A stretch of DNA of 44,724 bases. It comes from Bryobacteraceae bacterium (GTDB lineage Bacteria > Acidobacteriota > Terriglobia > Bryobacterales > Bryobacteraceae). The DNA lies in NCBI GenBank assembly GCA_023511855.1, contig JAIMAR010000005.1:1-44724 (forward strand), in the 5' to 3' direction. How positions within the stretch are numbered: position 1 is the first letter of the stretch; each line of letters starts with the position of its first letter. The translations under genes and the position numbers were made by a program. Positions 1 through 8,188 of the stretch are shown here, one piece after another. The notes below the pieces were generated by a model. It had not been told where the DNA came from. It was given only the letters and a program-made list of their open reading frames with translations, and searched no databases.

Positions 1-507
1 TCGGTGGCGGTCACGGCGGGCTTGTTGGAGCTGATGGATGACCGTGAGCTGGAAGGGGTGCTGGCGCACGAGTTGGGGCATATCCGCAACCGCGACATTC
101 TGATTCAGTCGGTGGCGGCGACCATCGGCGCAGCCATCACCATGCTGGCGCGGATGGCCTTCTTTTTCGGCGGCCGGCACGACGAGGACCACCGCGGAAA
201 CGCCTTCGGGATGCTATTCATGCTGATTCTGGCGCCGATTGCGGCGCTGCTCATCCAGATGGCCATTTCGCGGACTAGGGAATACTCGGCCGACGCCTCT
301 GCGGCGCGCTTCACCGGCTCGCCGGAGGGACTGATCCGGGCCTTGCAAAAGCTGGAGCATTACTCCAAGCGGATCCCCATGGACGCTTCGCCGGCCACGG
401 CCCACATGTTCATCATTCAACCCTTCAGCGGGCAGGCTCTGATGCGCTTGTTCTCCACGCATCCAGCCACGGAGCAGCGCATCGCCCGTCTGCGCAAACT
501 AGCGTGA
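1..507 (+). CDS. htpX: HtpX-type membrane zinc metalloprotease, C-terminal part (5' end outside window)
   Basis: Partial gene: the frame is open to the first base of the window, so the N-terminal membrane segments are missing. HtpX is an M48 zinc endoprotease of the cytoplasmic membrane that degrades damaged membrane proteins. Visible residues show the zinc motif HELGH (residues 23-27 of the fragment, His23 and His27 as ligands, Glu24 catalytic). They are followed by two hydrophobic segments (about residues 34-56 and 68-88) and the downstream TREYSADA motif, whose Glu is the usual third zinc ligand. The stop overlaps the rlmI start by 4 nt (GTGA), so the two are probably co-transcribed and translationally coupled. 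Family assignment is firm; M48B HtpX versus a close M48 relative cannot be settled without the N-terminus. Confidence 0.9.
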   Translation, partial: SVAVTAGLLELMDDRELEGVLAHELGHIRNRDILIQSVAATIGAAITMLARMAFFFGGRHDEDHRGNAFGMLFMLILAPIAALLIQMAISRTREYSADASAARFTGSPEGLIRALQKLEHYSKRIPMDASPATAHMFIIQPFSGQALMRLFSTHPATEQRIARLRKLA

Positions 508-1673
508 AACAGCCGCCGGCAGTCCGTGTCAGCCAGAAGGGGGCGGCGCGCCTTTTGGCCGGACATCCCTGGGTTTACTCCAGCGATGTGCTCGACCGCG
601 GCGGCGCCGAGCCGGGCGACACGGTGACGGTCGAAGGTCCGCAGCGGCGCCCGCTGGGCACCGCAGATTACAGCGCCTCAAGCCAGATCTGCCTGCGGCT
701 TTTGAGCCGCAGGGTGGAGTCGATTGACCGGGCCTGGCTGATGGGCAAGCTGCGGGCGGCCCTTGATCTCCGGCTACGTCTGGTCGACAACAGCGAGGCC
801 TACCGGCTCGTCTACAGCGAGGCGGACGGACTGCCGGGCCTTGTGGTGGACCGCTACGGCGGCTACCTGGTGCTCCAAGCCCTGGACCAAGCCATGGACC
901 GGCGTTTGCCGGACGTGGCTAGTTGTCTGGAGGAGCTGCTTGCGCCCGCGGGGATCGTGGTCCGCAATGATGCGCCGGTTCGCCAGAAAGAGAACCTGCC
1001 GCTCGAGACGCGAGTGCTGAAGGGCGAGACGCCGGAGGTGGTGAGCTTCCGCATGAACGGCCTGACGCTTCACGCCGACCTGCTGCGGGGTCAAAAGACG
1101 GGAGCCTACCTGGACCAGCGCGAGAACTACCGGGCGGCGGAGCGATACGCACGGGGGCGGGTGCTGGACTGTTTCACCTCGGCGGGAGGTTTTGCGCTGC
1201 ACGCGGCCCGCAAGGCCGAGTCGGTCGAGGGGGTGGACAGTTCCGCGGCGGCGTTGCGCATGGCCGAGCTCAATCGGGCAGCCAACGGCCTGGAAAACGT
1301 GCGCTGGGTGGAAGCGGATGTGTTCCAGCTCTTGCCCGCCTATGTGAGCGCCGGGCGCAAGTTCGAAATGGTGATCCTGGATCCGCCCGCCTTCGCCAAA
1401 TCGCGTGGGGCGCTGGAGGGAGCGGCCCGCGGATACAAGGAGATCAACGTCCGCGCTTTGCGGCTGCTGGAGCCCGGCGGGGTGCTGGTGACCTGCTCCT
1501 GCTCGCACCATTTGAGCGAGGCGAGTTTTCTGGAGATCGTGGCCGAGGCGTCGTTGGATGCCGGGCGCACGCTGCGCGTGCTCGAGCGCAGGACGCAAGC
1601 CCAGGACCATCCCATCTTGCTGACAGTGCCTGAGACGCACTATCTGAAGTGCCTCATCCTCGAGGTGATGTGA
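504..1673 (+). CDS. rlmI: RlmI-family 23S rRNA (cytosine-C5) methyltransferase
   Basis: 389 aa, normal family length, GTG start overlapping the htpX stop. An N-terminal PUA-type RNA-binding domain (about residues 5-75) is followed by a linker domain and a Rossmann SAM-dependent methyltransferase domain (about 195-389). SAM motif I is at residues 220-230 (VLDCFTSAGGF), the DPPAF motif at 293-297, and the cysteine motif TCSCSHH at 330-336, which supplies the nucleophile typical of m5C methyltransferases. Known members of this family (RlmI, formerly YccW) methylate one cytosine of 23S rRNA; the exact target here is inferred. It has no apparent relationship to htpX beyond the shared transcript. 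Confidence 0.9.
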   Translation: MKQPPAVRVSQKGAARLLAGHPWVYSSDVLDRGGAEPGDTVTVEGPQRRPLGTADYSASSQICLRLLSRRVESIDRAWLMGKLRAALDLRLRLVDNSEAYRLVYSEADGLPGLVVDRYGGYLVLQALDQAMDRRLPDVASCLEELLAPAGIVVRNDAPVRQKENLPLETRVLKGETPEVVSFRMNGLTLHADLLRGQKTGAYLDQRENYRAAERYARGRVLDCFTSAGGFALHAARKAESVEGVDSSAAALRMAELNRAANGLENVRWVEADVFQLLPAYVSAGRKFEMVILDPPAFAKSRGALEGAARGYKEINVRALRLLEPGGVLVTCSCSHHLSEASFLEIVAEASLDAGRTLRVLERRTQAQDHPILLTVPETHYLKCLILEVM

Positions 1674-1685
1674 GTGCAGCGATAG

Positions 1686-1712
1686 TGGGTCCGGCGCTCG
1701 CCGGGATCCACC
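1686..1712 (+). terminator. Hairpin after rlmI, terminator- or REP-like
   Basis: An imperfect inverted repeat lies just downstream of the rlmI stop. The arms GTGGGTCCGGC and GCCGGGATCCAC pair with one G-T wobble and one bulge around a short loop. There is no T-run behind it, so it may stabilise or end the message by another route, or it may be a degenerate copy of a dispersed palindromic repeat. Only one copy was noticed in the window. Confidence 0.35.
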
Positions 1713-1766
1713 GCGCGTTTCGCTCCACACGAGGAAGTTTACATTTCATCCGGCCTTCTGCGGGCC

Positions 1767-1775
1767 TTGCTAGAA
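1767..1775 (+). promoter_or_regulatory. Extended -10 promoter of the ferredoxin gene
   Basis: TGCTAGAAT matches an extended -10 element (TGn plus TAGAAT). No good -35 sits at 17 nt, as expected for extended -10 promoters. The predicted leader is about 30 nt before the ATG at 1813, which is preceded by an AGGAG ribosome binding site at 1802-1806. Confidence 0.5.
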
Positions 1776-1812
1776 TAGGGTTCTGCTGGAAAGCAGAGTT
1801 CAGGAGACATTT

Positions 1813-2067
<255 letters not shown>

Positions 2068-2122
2068 CGACACCGGGCGCGGCCAGGCCTCGGGCTGGGA
2101 TCCGCGGCGTGCCGCGCCGTTG

Positions 2123-2326
2123 TCAGGGGGCAAAGAGTCTGCGAGCCAAATCCAGCCGCCCAAGCGCGGAATAGCGGTAGAGAATCTCTTGCAGCACCTC
2201 GGTGCTCGTGCAAGCCGCCAGCGTGCCCTTGCGCACGCGCTCCAGAAGTCTCCAGGCCGGCTCGCGGTTGGCGTGCCCGGCTCCCGCCACAACCATGGGA
2301 ATGTTTGAGCCGACGAGAACCTTCAC
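2123..2326 (-). pseudogene. Truncated VapC-like PIN-domain toxin remnant
   Basis: 67 aa, GTG start overlapping the antitoxin stop by 4 nt (GTGA), the usual vapBC arrangement. The residues match the first half of a PIN ribonuclease: the start resembles the LVDSN motif and CTSTEVLQEILYRYSALGR is typical of the family. Two defects are visible. The first catalytic aspartate is Gly (LVGSNIP, residue 6, codon GGC, one base from Asp). The frame also ends near the middle of the domain (family length about 130 aa), losing the later acidic residues. No continuation is visible in other frames before the ferredoxin gene, so this looks like a 3' deletion. A working nuclease is very unlikely. Confidence 0.75.
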
Positions 2327-2559
2327 GAGCGGCCGGCCGCGACTTCCGTGAGAATCTGCTGGATGTCCCCGGTAGGAGCCCGCAAGGACGAGAGCTGCTC
2401 CAACGGGTCCGAGGCCCCATTATCAGCGACGGCCTGACGCAGAGATTCCTCAAGCACGCGGCGGACGAACTCTGCCTTGGAAATGCGCCGCCGCTGCGCA
2501 GCTTTGCGTAGGCGCGCGTCCAACTCCACCGGGACCAAGACTTGGAGTCGGCGGCTCAT
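2323..2559 (-). CDS. VapB-like ribbon-helix-helix antitoxin
   Basis: 78 aa with an ATG start. The N-terminal half (residues 3-42) is a ribbon-helix-helix DNA-binding domain: a beta strand with LQVLVPVEL, then two helices containing ISKAEFVRRVLEESL. The C-terminal half, with DPLEQL and DIQQILTEVAAGR, is the flexible toxin-binding tail typical of VapB partners of PIN toxins. Antitoxins of this kind bind their own promoter. The reading frame is complete although the partner toxin is decayed, so it may survive as a solo regulator or as an antidote to a related toxin elsewhere; that is inference. Confidence 0.75.
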   Translation of the reverse strand: MSRRLQVLVPVELDARLRKAAQRRRISKAEFVRRVLEESLRQAVADNGASDPLEQLSSLRAPTGDIQQILTEVAAGRS

Positions 2560-2563
2560 ATTC

Positions 2564-2577
2564 GTATACTGCCATAC
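2564..2577. promoter_or_regulatory. Candidate autoregulatory operator of the vapBC remnant
   Basis: GTAT-N6-ATAC is a short inverted repeat directly upstream of the antitoxin start, overlapping its probable -10 region. Ribbon-helix-helix antitoxins usually bind such sites. Only position and symmetry support this. Confidence 0.35.
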
Positions 2578-2616
2578 TCACAAGCCCCAGCCCAGCCACC
2601 GACGGACCAGCCGCGC

Positions 2617-4581
2617 TCATTGCAGCTCCACGAGTTCATAATCCCCCAAAGAAGGCAGAACGAAAACCGCGTAGCGGCCCTGGCGCTCCACGCGGAGGTC
2701 GGTTCCCTTGGAAACGGCGCGGGCTGAGCGGAACAGCCCCGCAATCTCCACTCGGATCTGCGCCAGCGGAAGCGGATCGAAGTAGCCGGTCTGGGAGTGC
2801 CCGGTGAGATTCACAAAGTGCAGCAGGTGGCGGCTGCCCTGCCGCATAAAGGTGATCTCGACGAGCGGGTGGGCGTTGGTGCGGAGCTGCCGCTCGGGCA
2901 ACAAGCGGTCGATCACTCCGCGCAGGACGCCGGCGTGAGCCGGCAGGCTGTGGCGATAGTAGAGTCCGCCCACGTCCCAAGGCAGCCAGGCGGCGCGGCC
3001 CGAGGCGAACCAGACCAGCCCGGTTTTGTCCGTATCTTTCATGTCAACGTGGATCTTCTCGGGCGGCCCGATCATGGAGGGCGGCACGTAGGTGAGGGGC
3101 GGCGCCCCGCTCGCTTCAACCTCCGTGTAGTCGCCGTCGAGCATGACGAGATTGGTGAGGCGCAGGGAAGGGAAGAGTTCCCGGTCGCGGATGCGGAAAT
3201 AACCGCGCGTGCCGCTGTGCGTGGCCAGGACGCGCGGGGCGGGGATCTCCGGCGGCCGGGGGCTGGCGATGAGCAGCCGTCCGCCCGCCTCCAGATAACG
3301 CGCCAGCTCCGGCGGCGCCCAGTCGGAGGCGATCACCAGATCGAATTCGCGGCTGCCGAGCCACTTCAGACTGTCGGCCACGGCGAAGGGGATGTGCTCC
3401 TCGCTCAGGAAACGGAACAGGCCGCGGTAGGATGCTTGGCTGTAGGAGCGGCCGGTGGAAGCCGGCCGGCCGAGCAGCAGGACGCGGGCGGCGCTTTGCT
3501 GCCCGGCGTAGTACTGCTCGTGCTCAGCCGCCCAGCGGAAGATCGGGCGCGCGGCTTCGATCGCCTGGCGGTCCTCATGATCGAAGGTTCCGTTGACGGC
3601 CAGCGTCAGCGCGCCGCCGTGAGCCAGGTTCTGCCAGGCGCGGAGAGTGATCTCGCGCTGGGGCACGGTGGCGAAGCGCCAGTCGTAGTCGATGAACTGC
3701 ATATTGAGGTTGACGGACATCTTGTCCGGCTCGCTGTTGCGGGCGCGGTTGACGTTGTCGCTGGCCGAGTACGGCCACAGCGGAAGCGGCCGGTTGACCG
3801 CGGTGTTGGATTCGCTCATGATGCCGTCGGTGTCCTCCTGAATGTAGTTGAAGTAGCCGGCATTGGGGCGCTTGGAGCGAATCAGTTTTCCGATTTCGGC
3901 CGAGACCTCGCGCGAGCAGCGGAACATGAACTGGCGGTATTGCTCATCCTCCTTCTCCGGCAGATCCTTGCCGTAGAGCTGGCGGTATAGCCGCTTGCAG
4001 TTGTCGCAATGGCAGTAGCCCACGAAGTTGCCGCTATAGTCGCGCGACTGGTTGCCGAACATGTTGAAGAACAGGCCGTCCACTTCGTAGCGCTCCAATG
4101 CCTCGGCCAGGATCTTCAGCGCGTGATCGCGGTAGTAGCCGCCGTTGATGCAAGTCGAGTACAGGCCGTTGTAGACCACCGGCTCGCCGTTGGCTTTGCG
4201 GAAGAACCATTCGGGATGGGCGTCGTAGACCGGCTTCTGGGTCTTGCTCAAATCGAAGCGCCCGACGAGGCGGATGCCATGGGCGTGCGCCAGGGCGATG
4301 ACTTCGCCGACCAAATCCTTGCCCGGCGGCAGGTACGGACTGGCGTAATGGAAGGGCACTTTGGGATGGTAGTGCGCAACGATGCCGCCCATGCTGAAGT
4401 GCAGCACGTTGGCGCGGTATTCAACCATTTGGGCGATGAGGCGTTTGGGGTCGAGCGTGGAGTCCGTCTCGCGCAGGTTGGTTTGCACCCAGCGGATCGG
4501 TTCGCGCATCCACCAGCCCTGCTGGGCCGAGACCAGCGCGGAGAAAGTCAAAAGCGAAAACAGAACGCGGCGCAGCTTCAT
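2617..4581 (-). CDS. Secreted glycoside-hydrolase-like protein (GHL6 type, TIM barrel)
   Basis: 654 aa when started at the ATG that gives a clean signal peptide (hydrophobic residues 4-20, cleavage near SAQQ). The open frame runs 56 codons further upstream but across the promoter. Residues about 25-390 resemble the hypothetical glycosyl hydrolase 6 family (alpha-amylase/beta-galactosidase-like barrel), with WMREPIRWVQTNLRE at the start and GLFFNMFGNQ near strand 4. A CHCDNCKRLY segment around residue 190 is likely a structural metal or disulfide site. The C-terminal part (about 400-560) resembles the beta-galactosidase trimerisation (glutamine-amidotransferase-like) fold, followed by a beta-rich tail. 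The substrate is unknown. No transporter or regulator sits alongside. Confidence 0.7.
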   Translation of the reverse strand: MKLRRVLFSLLTFSALVSAQQGWWMREPIRWVQTNLRETDSTLDPKRLIAQMVEYRANVLHFSMGGIVAHYHPKVPFHYASPYLPPGKDLVGEVIALAHAHGIRLVGRFDLSKTQKPVYDAHPEWFFRKANGEPVVYNGLYSTCINGGYYRDHALKILAEALERYEVDGLFFNMFGNQSRDYSGNFVGYCHCDNCKRLYRQLYGKDLPEKEDEQYRQFMFRCSREVSAEIGKLIRSKRPNAGYFNYIQEDTDGIMSESNTAVNRPLPLWPYSASDNVNRARNSEPDKMSVNLNMQFIDYDWRFATVPQREITLRAWQNLAHGGALTLAVNGTFDHEDRQAIEAARPIFRWAAEHEQYYAGQQSAARVLLLGRPASTGRSYSQASYRGLFRFLSEEHIPFAVADSLKWLGSREFDLVIASDWAPPELARYLEAGGRLLIASPRPPEIPAPRVLATHSGTRGYFRIRDRELFPSLRLTNLVMLDGDYTEVEASGAPPLTYVPPSMIGPPEKIHVDMKDTDKTGLVWFASGRAAWLPWDVGGLYYRHSLPAHAGVLRGVIDRLLPERQLRTNAHPLVEITFMRQGSRHLLHFVNLTGHSQTGYFDPLPLAQIRVEIAGLFRSARAVSKGTDLRVERQGRYAVFVLPSLGDYELVELQ

Positions 4582-4588
4582 AGCCGCG

Positions 4589-4616
4589 AGTATAACTTGC
4601 CGCCCACTCGCTTCAA
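4589..4616 (-). promoter_or_regulatory. Sigma70 promoter of the GHL6 gene, nearly leaderless
   Basis: On the minus strand TTGAAG (4616-4611), a 16-nt spacer, then TATACT (4594-4589). Only 7 nt separate the -10 from the ATG ending at 4581, so the transcript should start at or beside the start codon. Confidence 0.6.
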
Positions 4617-4751
4617 TCCCCAAGTCTCGCCGGGCTGCCCTCCATCTGCGGTGGGCCAGGCGCGGCTCACATCGCATCTCTCCGGCGGAGGCCACGCCGG
4701 AAGGCGGCTTTCCGCTCCCACCTGTTGCGTTCAACCCTGGCCCGGTCATCG

Positions 4752-4760
4752 TGCTATGCT
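4752..4760 (+). promoter_or_regulatory. Extended -10 element upstream of the LolA-like gene
   Basis: TGCTATGCT fits an extended -10 (TGn plus TATGCT). It lies in the 304-nt divergent gap 4582-4885, which otherwise holds only the minus-strand promoter of the GHL6 gene and no recognisable gene. Confidence 0.4.
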
Positions 4761-4885
4761 TAGGCAGGCGTCGGGACAGAAGTTAGCTCGGAGTATTTCC
4801 GCCGGGGATGCCTGGAGGAGAAATGCTCCGCTTACAAGAGAATGCCCACGGCCGGCGCATAGCCGGAACCCCACGACAAACTGCG

Positions 4886-5596
4886 ATGCGCGCCGCGCTG
4901 TTGCTCGCCGCGCTGACTGCGTTTCCCTGGCACGGCCTGAAGGCCGCAGATCCGGACCAGATCCTCGGCTGCATGGAACGCGCCGGAGAAGAAAACCGTA
5001 CTCTGACGCAGGCCTACACCAGCGCCCGGATCTACCGGGCCGAAAACGTCAAGCTTCACAAGGCGGGCTCCGTCAGCGTCGAAGTCGTCTACACTCCGCC
5101 AGGGCAGAAGAATTACAGCATCATCAGCAAGACTGGATCCGGCATCGTCCACAAACGCGTGATTGAACCGGCGCTGGAGGAAGAGCGCCGCAACGCGCCG
5201 CCCGAGGCGCGCGTTCACACCGACATCCACCGGCGCAACTACGACTTCGCGTTTTTGGAATTCGATGCCGAAGCCGGAGCCAATGTGTTCCAGGCGGCGC
5301 CTAAGTCCCGCGACAAGCGTTTATTCAAAGGCAAGGTGTGGATCGACGAGGCCACCTGCGCCGTGCTGCGCATCGAAGGAGAACCGGCCGTATCGCCCTC
5401 CTTTTGGGTGAAGAAGACCAAGTTCCGACACGATTACGCGCGCGTGGAAGGCGTCTGGTTGCCGGTGCGCCACCACACCGAGGTCCAACTGCGTTTGTTC
5501 GGCCGCTCGACCTTCGACATCGAATATGTCCGCTACTCCTTCGAGGCGCCGGCCGAAACCGCCACGCGGATGCCATCCGCTGCTGGGGCGGAATAG
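4886..5596 (+). CDS. Secreted LolA-like protein of unknown function
   Basis: 236 aa when started at the ATG that begins a clear signal peptide (residues 1-20, cleavage after GLKA). An in-frame ATG at 4823 and another at 4808 would bury that signal peptide. The mature protein is beta-rich, with pairs such as GKVWIDEATCAVLRIEGEP and a late WLPVRHHTEVQLRLFG strand. This resembles outer-membrane lipoprotein-sorting (LolA-fold) proteins, which carry lipids or lipoproteins in the periplasm. It is not a canonical LolA and lies far from lolCDE. It may be a periplasmic carrier or a stand-alone secreted protein; the function is not known. Confidence 0.65.
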   Translation: MRAALLLAALTAFPWHGLKAADPDQILGCMERAGEENRTLTQAYTSARIYRAENVKLHKAGSVSVEVVYTPPGQKNYSIISKTGSGIVHKRVIEPALEEERRNAPPEARVHTDIHRRNYDFAFLEFDAEAGANVFQAAPKSRDKRLFKGKVWIDEATCAVLRIEGEPAVSPSFWVKKTKFRHDYARVEGVWLPVRHHTEVQLRLFGRSTFDIEYVRYSFEAPAETATRMPSAAGAE

Positions 5597-5688
5597 CTGA
5601 CGCCGCGGATCACCGCAACGACGGCCCATGCCTCCAGGCTTGCGCATCCCCCGGCCGCCGCCTGAGCGTGGCGCGGGCTCAGCGCAGC

Positions 5689-6840
5689 TCAGCTTTCGGC
5701 GCTCCAGACCTCGCGGCCGCTGAGATAAGTCTTCTCGATGCGGATCTTTTTCTGACGGGGGTCGAAACGCAACTGCACGATATCGGCGCGGTCTCCCGGG
5801 GCCAAGCCGCGCTGCCGTCCGGCGATGCGGGCCACGCGCGCCGGGTTGCGATTGGCCATAGTGACGGCTTCGCGCAAGGACAGGCCGGCGATCTGCATCA
5901 GGTTCTCGATGCCGCGGTCCATGGTGAGAGCGGAACCCGCGAGAGTTTCTTGCCCGGCCAGACGGACACGCTGGTCGGCGGTGAGCTCCACTTCCAGCTC
6001 CCCCAGACGGTAGCGGCCCGGCGGGCAGCCGGCCGGCGCGACCGCGTCGGTGACGAGCACGGAACGCTCCACGCCCTTGGCCCGCAGCGCGATCTTCAAG
6101 AACGCCGGCTCCAGGTGAATTCCATCGACGATGAAGGCCGCCGCCAGGCGGTCTTCGGCAAGTTGGTCCCAGAGGTAATTCGAGCGCCGCGGCAGCACAG
6201 CGTGCGCGGCGTTGCCCAAATGCGTCGACAGCGTGGCGCCGGCTTGGACGGCGGCGGCGATCTGAGCGCTGCTGGCCGCTGTGTGGCCGATGCTGACCAC
6301 GACGCCCCGGCTGGTCAAGGCCTCGATGAACTCCGCTGCGCCGGGCCATTCGGGCGCCACGGTTACCAGACGGATCAGGCCCTGCGCGGCATCCTGCAAC
6401 CGCTCGAACTCGGCCAGGTCGGGCGGACGGACCCACTGCCGGGGATGCGCGCCCCGGGGGCCGTCTTCCGGAGAGATCCAGGGGCCCTCCACGTGGAAGC
6501 CCTCAATCGTTTCGCCCGTGGGAAGCGACTCACGCGCTTGAGCCAGCTTGCGCAAAGCGCCGGCCATGCGCTCATGCGGACCGGTGATGACGGTGGCCAG
6601 GATCCTCGTGACCCCGCAGGCGTGGAGCGCGGACAGGGAACGGCCGACCTGCTCGGGCGTGATGGAGGGATCGTTGTAATCCACCCCGGCGAAGCCGTTC
6701 ACCTGGAGGTCCACCCATCCCGGAGTGAGCAGCGGCGGGTTGACCAGCTCGCCGAGCCACGGCTCCACCCACTCGATGGAGGAATTGAAGGAAACCCCCA
6801 CGGGCTCGTCCGTTGCAAGATGGATGCCATAACATTTCAT
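5689..6840 (-). CDS. nagA: N-acetylglucosamine-6-phosphate deacetylase
   Basis: 383 aa, usual length. It removes acetate from GlcNAc-6-phosphate in amino-sugar recycling and chitin use. Amidohydrolase features: DLQVNG at 44-49 (the one-metal type, as in the E. coli enzyme, rather than an HxH pair), metal ligand Glu118 in HVEGP, His186 in GHT, His207 in THLGN, substrate His242 in DGIH, and catalytic Asp265 in TDA. All expected residues are present. ATG start. The gene is alone: no nagB, PTS gene or GntR/NagC regulator is adjacent. The 220 nt upstream are AT-rich compared with the neighbourhood and contain a TTGTG direct repeat (TTGTGA/TTGTGC), a possible operator. Confidence 0.95.
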   Translation of the reverse strand: MKCYGIHLATDEPVGVSFNSSIEWVEPWLGELVNPPLLTPGWVDLQVNGFAGVDYNDPSITPEQVGRSLSALHACGVTRILATVITGPHERMAGALRKLAQARESLPTGETIEGFHVEGPWISPEDGPRGAHPRQWVRPPDLAEFERLQDAAQGLIRLVTVAPEWPGAAEFIEALTSRGVVVSIGHTAASSAQIAAAVQAGATLSTHLGNAAHAVLPRRSNYLWDQLAEDRLAAAFIVDGIHLEPAFLKIALRAKGVERSVLVTDAVAPAGCPPGRYRLGELEVELTADQRVRLAGQETLAGSALTMDRGIENLMQIAGLSLREAVTMANRNPARVARIAGRQRGLAPGDRADIVQLRFDPRQKKIRIEKTYLSGREVWSAES

Positions 6841-7061
6841 CGCAGTGCTGCTTTATGCACAATTTTCTCACAACGTCTGACGTTCAACCTGCACAAAAGG
6901 GAAGCACATATAGTTGTTGAAAACGGCCCAAAAATCGCGCTCTGACTCTGGCGGTTTCGCGGTGCGGCTGCTACAACAGACTCATAGATTGCGAGCGCGC
7001 CTCCGGGCGGATGATCTCGGGGGAGGTGGCCGCCCGGGGCCGCGCTCCGATTTATCCCGCC

Positions 7062-8006
7062 TTATCGCGCCTGGCTGGGTTCCGCAACCGGCACAGGGGT
7101 CAGCCATCCGTGTCGGTCCGGTTTCCGGCCTTCGATGATGGCGAAAAACTCGTGCTGCAACTTCTCCGCCACAGGACCGCGGCGCCCCTGCCCGATGACG
7201 ATCTTGTCGATCGAGCGGATGGGCGTGATCTCAGCCGCGGTGCCGGAGAAGAAGACCTCATCGGCGATGTAGAGCATCTCCCGGGGAACCAAGGTCTCGA
7301 TGAGCGGAATGCCGAGGTCCTCGGCCAGTTGGATGACCGTGGCGCGGGTGATCCCGGGAAGGACGCTCGCCCCCAGCGGCGGCGTGTAGATCTTGCCGTC
7401 TCGCACGACGTAGATGTTCTCGCCCGAGCCTTCGCTGACATAGCCGCTGACGTCCAGCGCGATGCCTTCGGCGTAGCCGTTGGCGACGGCCTCCATCTTG
7501 ATGAGCTGCGAGTTCATGTAGTTGGCGCCGGCTTTCGCCAGAGCCGGCAGCGTGTTGGGGGCCATGCGGTTCCAACTGGAAACGCAGACGTCCACGCCCT
7601 GCGCCAGCGCTTCCTCGCCGAGGTACTTGCCCCACTCCCAGCAGGCCACAAAAACCTCCACCGGATTCTTCAGCGAGTACACGCCCATCTCGCCGTAGCC
7701 CCGCAGCGCGATGGGGCGGATGTAGCAAGAGCGCATCTTGTTGATCCGCACCAGCTCCACCATCGCCTCGGCCAGCTCCTCCAGCGAGTATGGAATCTCC
7801 ATGCGGTAGATCTTGGCCGAATCGAGCATGCGCCGGATGTGCTCCCGCAGGCGGAAGATGGACGGTCCGGTGGGGGTCTCGTAACAGCGGATCCCTTCAA
7901 AGACCGAAGTGCCGTAGCTCACCACGTGCGAAAGAACATGAATCCGGGCCTCGTCCCAAGCGATGAAGCGGCCGTTGTGCCAAATCTTTTCGGTGGGGGT
8001 CAGCAT
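7062..8006 (-). CDS. ilvE: Branched-chain amino acid aminotransferase
   Basis: 314 aa, class IV fold PLP enzyme that makes leucine, isoleucine and valine from their 2-keto acids with glutamate as donor. Key motifs: SVFEGIRCY (34-42), [13 protein letters not shown] (97-109), the PLP lysine Lys158 in LAKAGANY, then [20 protein letters not shown] (180-199) and the PLP-phosphate segment PGITRATV. These favour IlvE over D-amino-acid or 4-amino-4-deoxychorismate enzymes. It is not next to other ilv or leu genes. A perfect TATAAT lies 9 nt before the ATG, so the message is almost leaderless. Confidence 0.95.
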   Translation of the reverse strand: MLTPTEKIWHNGRFIAWDEARIHVLSHVVSYGTSVFEGIRCYETPTGPSIFRLREHIRRMLDSAKIYRMEIPYSLEELAEAMVELVRINKMRSCYIRPIALRGYGEMGVYSLKNPVEVFVACWEWGKYLGEEALAQGVDVCVSSWNRMAPNTLPALAKAGANYMNSQLIKMEAVANGYAEGIALDVSGYVSEGSGENIYVVRDGKIYTPPLGASVLPGITRATVIQLAEDLGIPLIETLVPREMLYIADEVFFSGTAAEITPIRSIDKIVIGQGRRGPVAEKLQHEFFAIIEGRKPDRHGWLTPVPVAEPSQAR

Positions 8007-8015
8007 AATAGATCG

Positions 8016-8021
8016 ATTATA
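8016..8021 (-). promoter_or_regulatory. -10 box of ilvE
   Basis: Consensus TATAAT on the minus strand with 9 nt to the ilvE ATG. No good -35 is seen. The place where it should be is occupied by the GC palindrome at 8040-8053. Confidence 0.55.
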
Positions 8022-8039
8022 CCGTAGAGGTTACGGCTT

Positions 8040-8053
8040 CCCGCCGCGGCGGG
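8040..8053. promoter_or_regulatory. Perfect 14-nt palindrome overlapping the ilvE -35 region
   Basis: CCCGCCGCGGCGGG is identical to its reverse complement and begins about 18 nt upstream of the ilvE -10, where the -35 would sit. Position and symmetry suggest an operator, but GC-rich palindromes of this size also arise by chance here. Confidence 0.3.
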
Positions 8054-8123
8054 CCGCACGGAAGCACCCGAAGCGCGCCGGAATAGCCGCGCCCATGCGC
8101 CGAGCCGCCGCCCCTGTTTGCTG

Positions 8124-8153
8124 TTGACCCTGCTCGGCCCGGTTTCCTAGAAT
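8124..8153 (+). promoter_or_regulatory. Sigma70 promoter of hrcA-grpE-dnaJ
   Basis: TTGACC (8124-8129), 18-nt spacer, TAGAAT (8148-8153). No CIRCE inverted repeat (TTAGCACTC-N9-GAGTGCTAA) is visible around it, although HrcA commonly regulates its own operon through that element. Confidence 0.65.
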
Positions 8154-8188
8154 ACGAATCGAGGGGTTCTCCCTTGGGTGAAAGCGCT

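Noticed and set aside
2103-2116. CGCGGC-GT-GCCGCG hairpin after the ferredoxin gene as a terminator
   Set aside because: The loop is too small and no T-run follows on either strand, so it is not supported as a rho-independent terminator.
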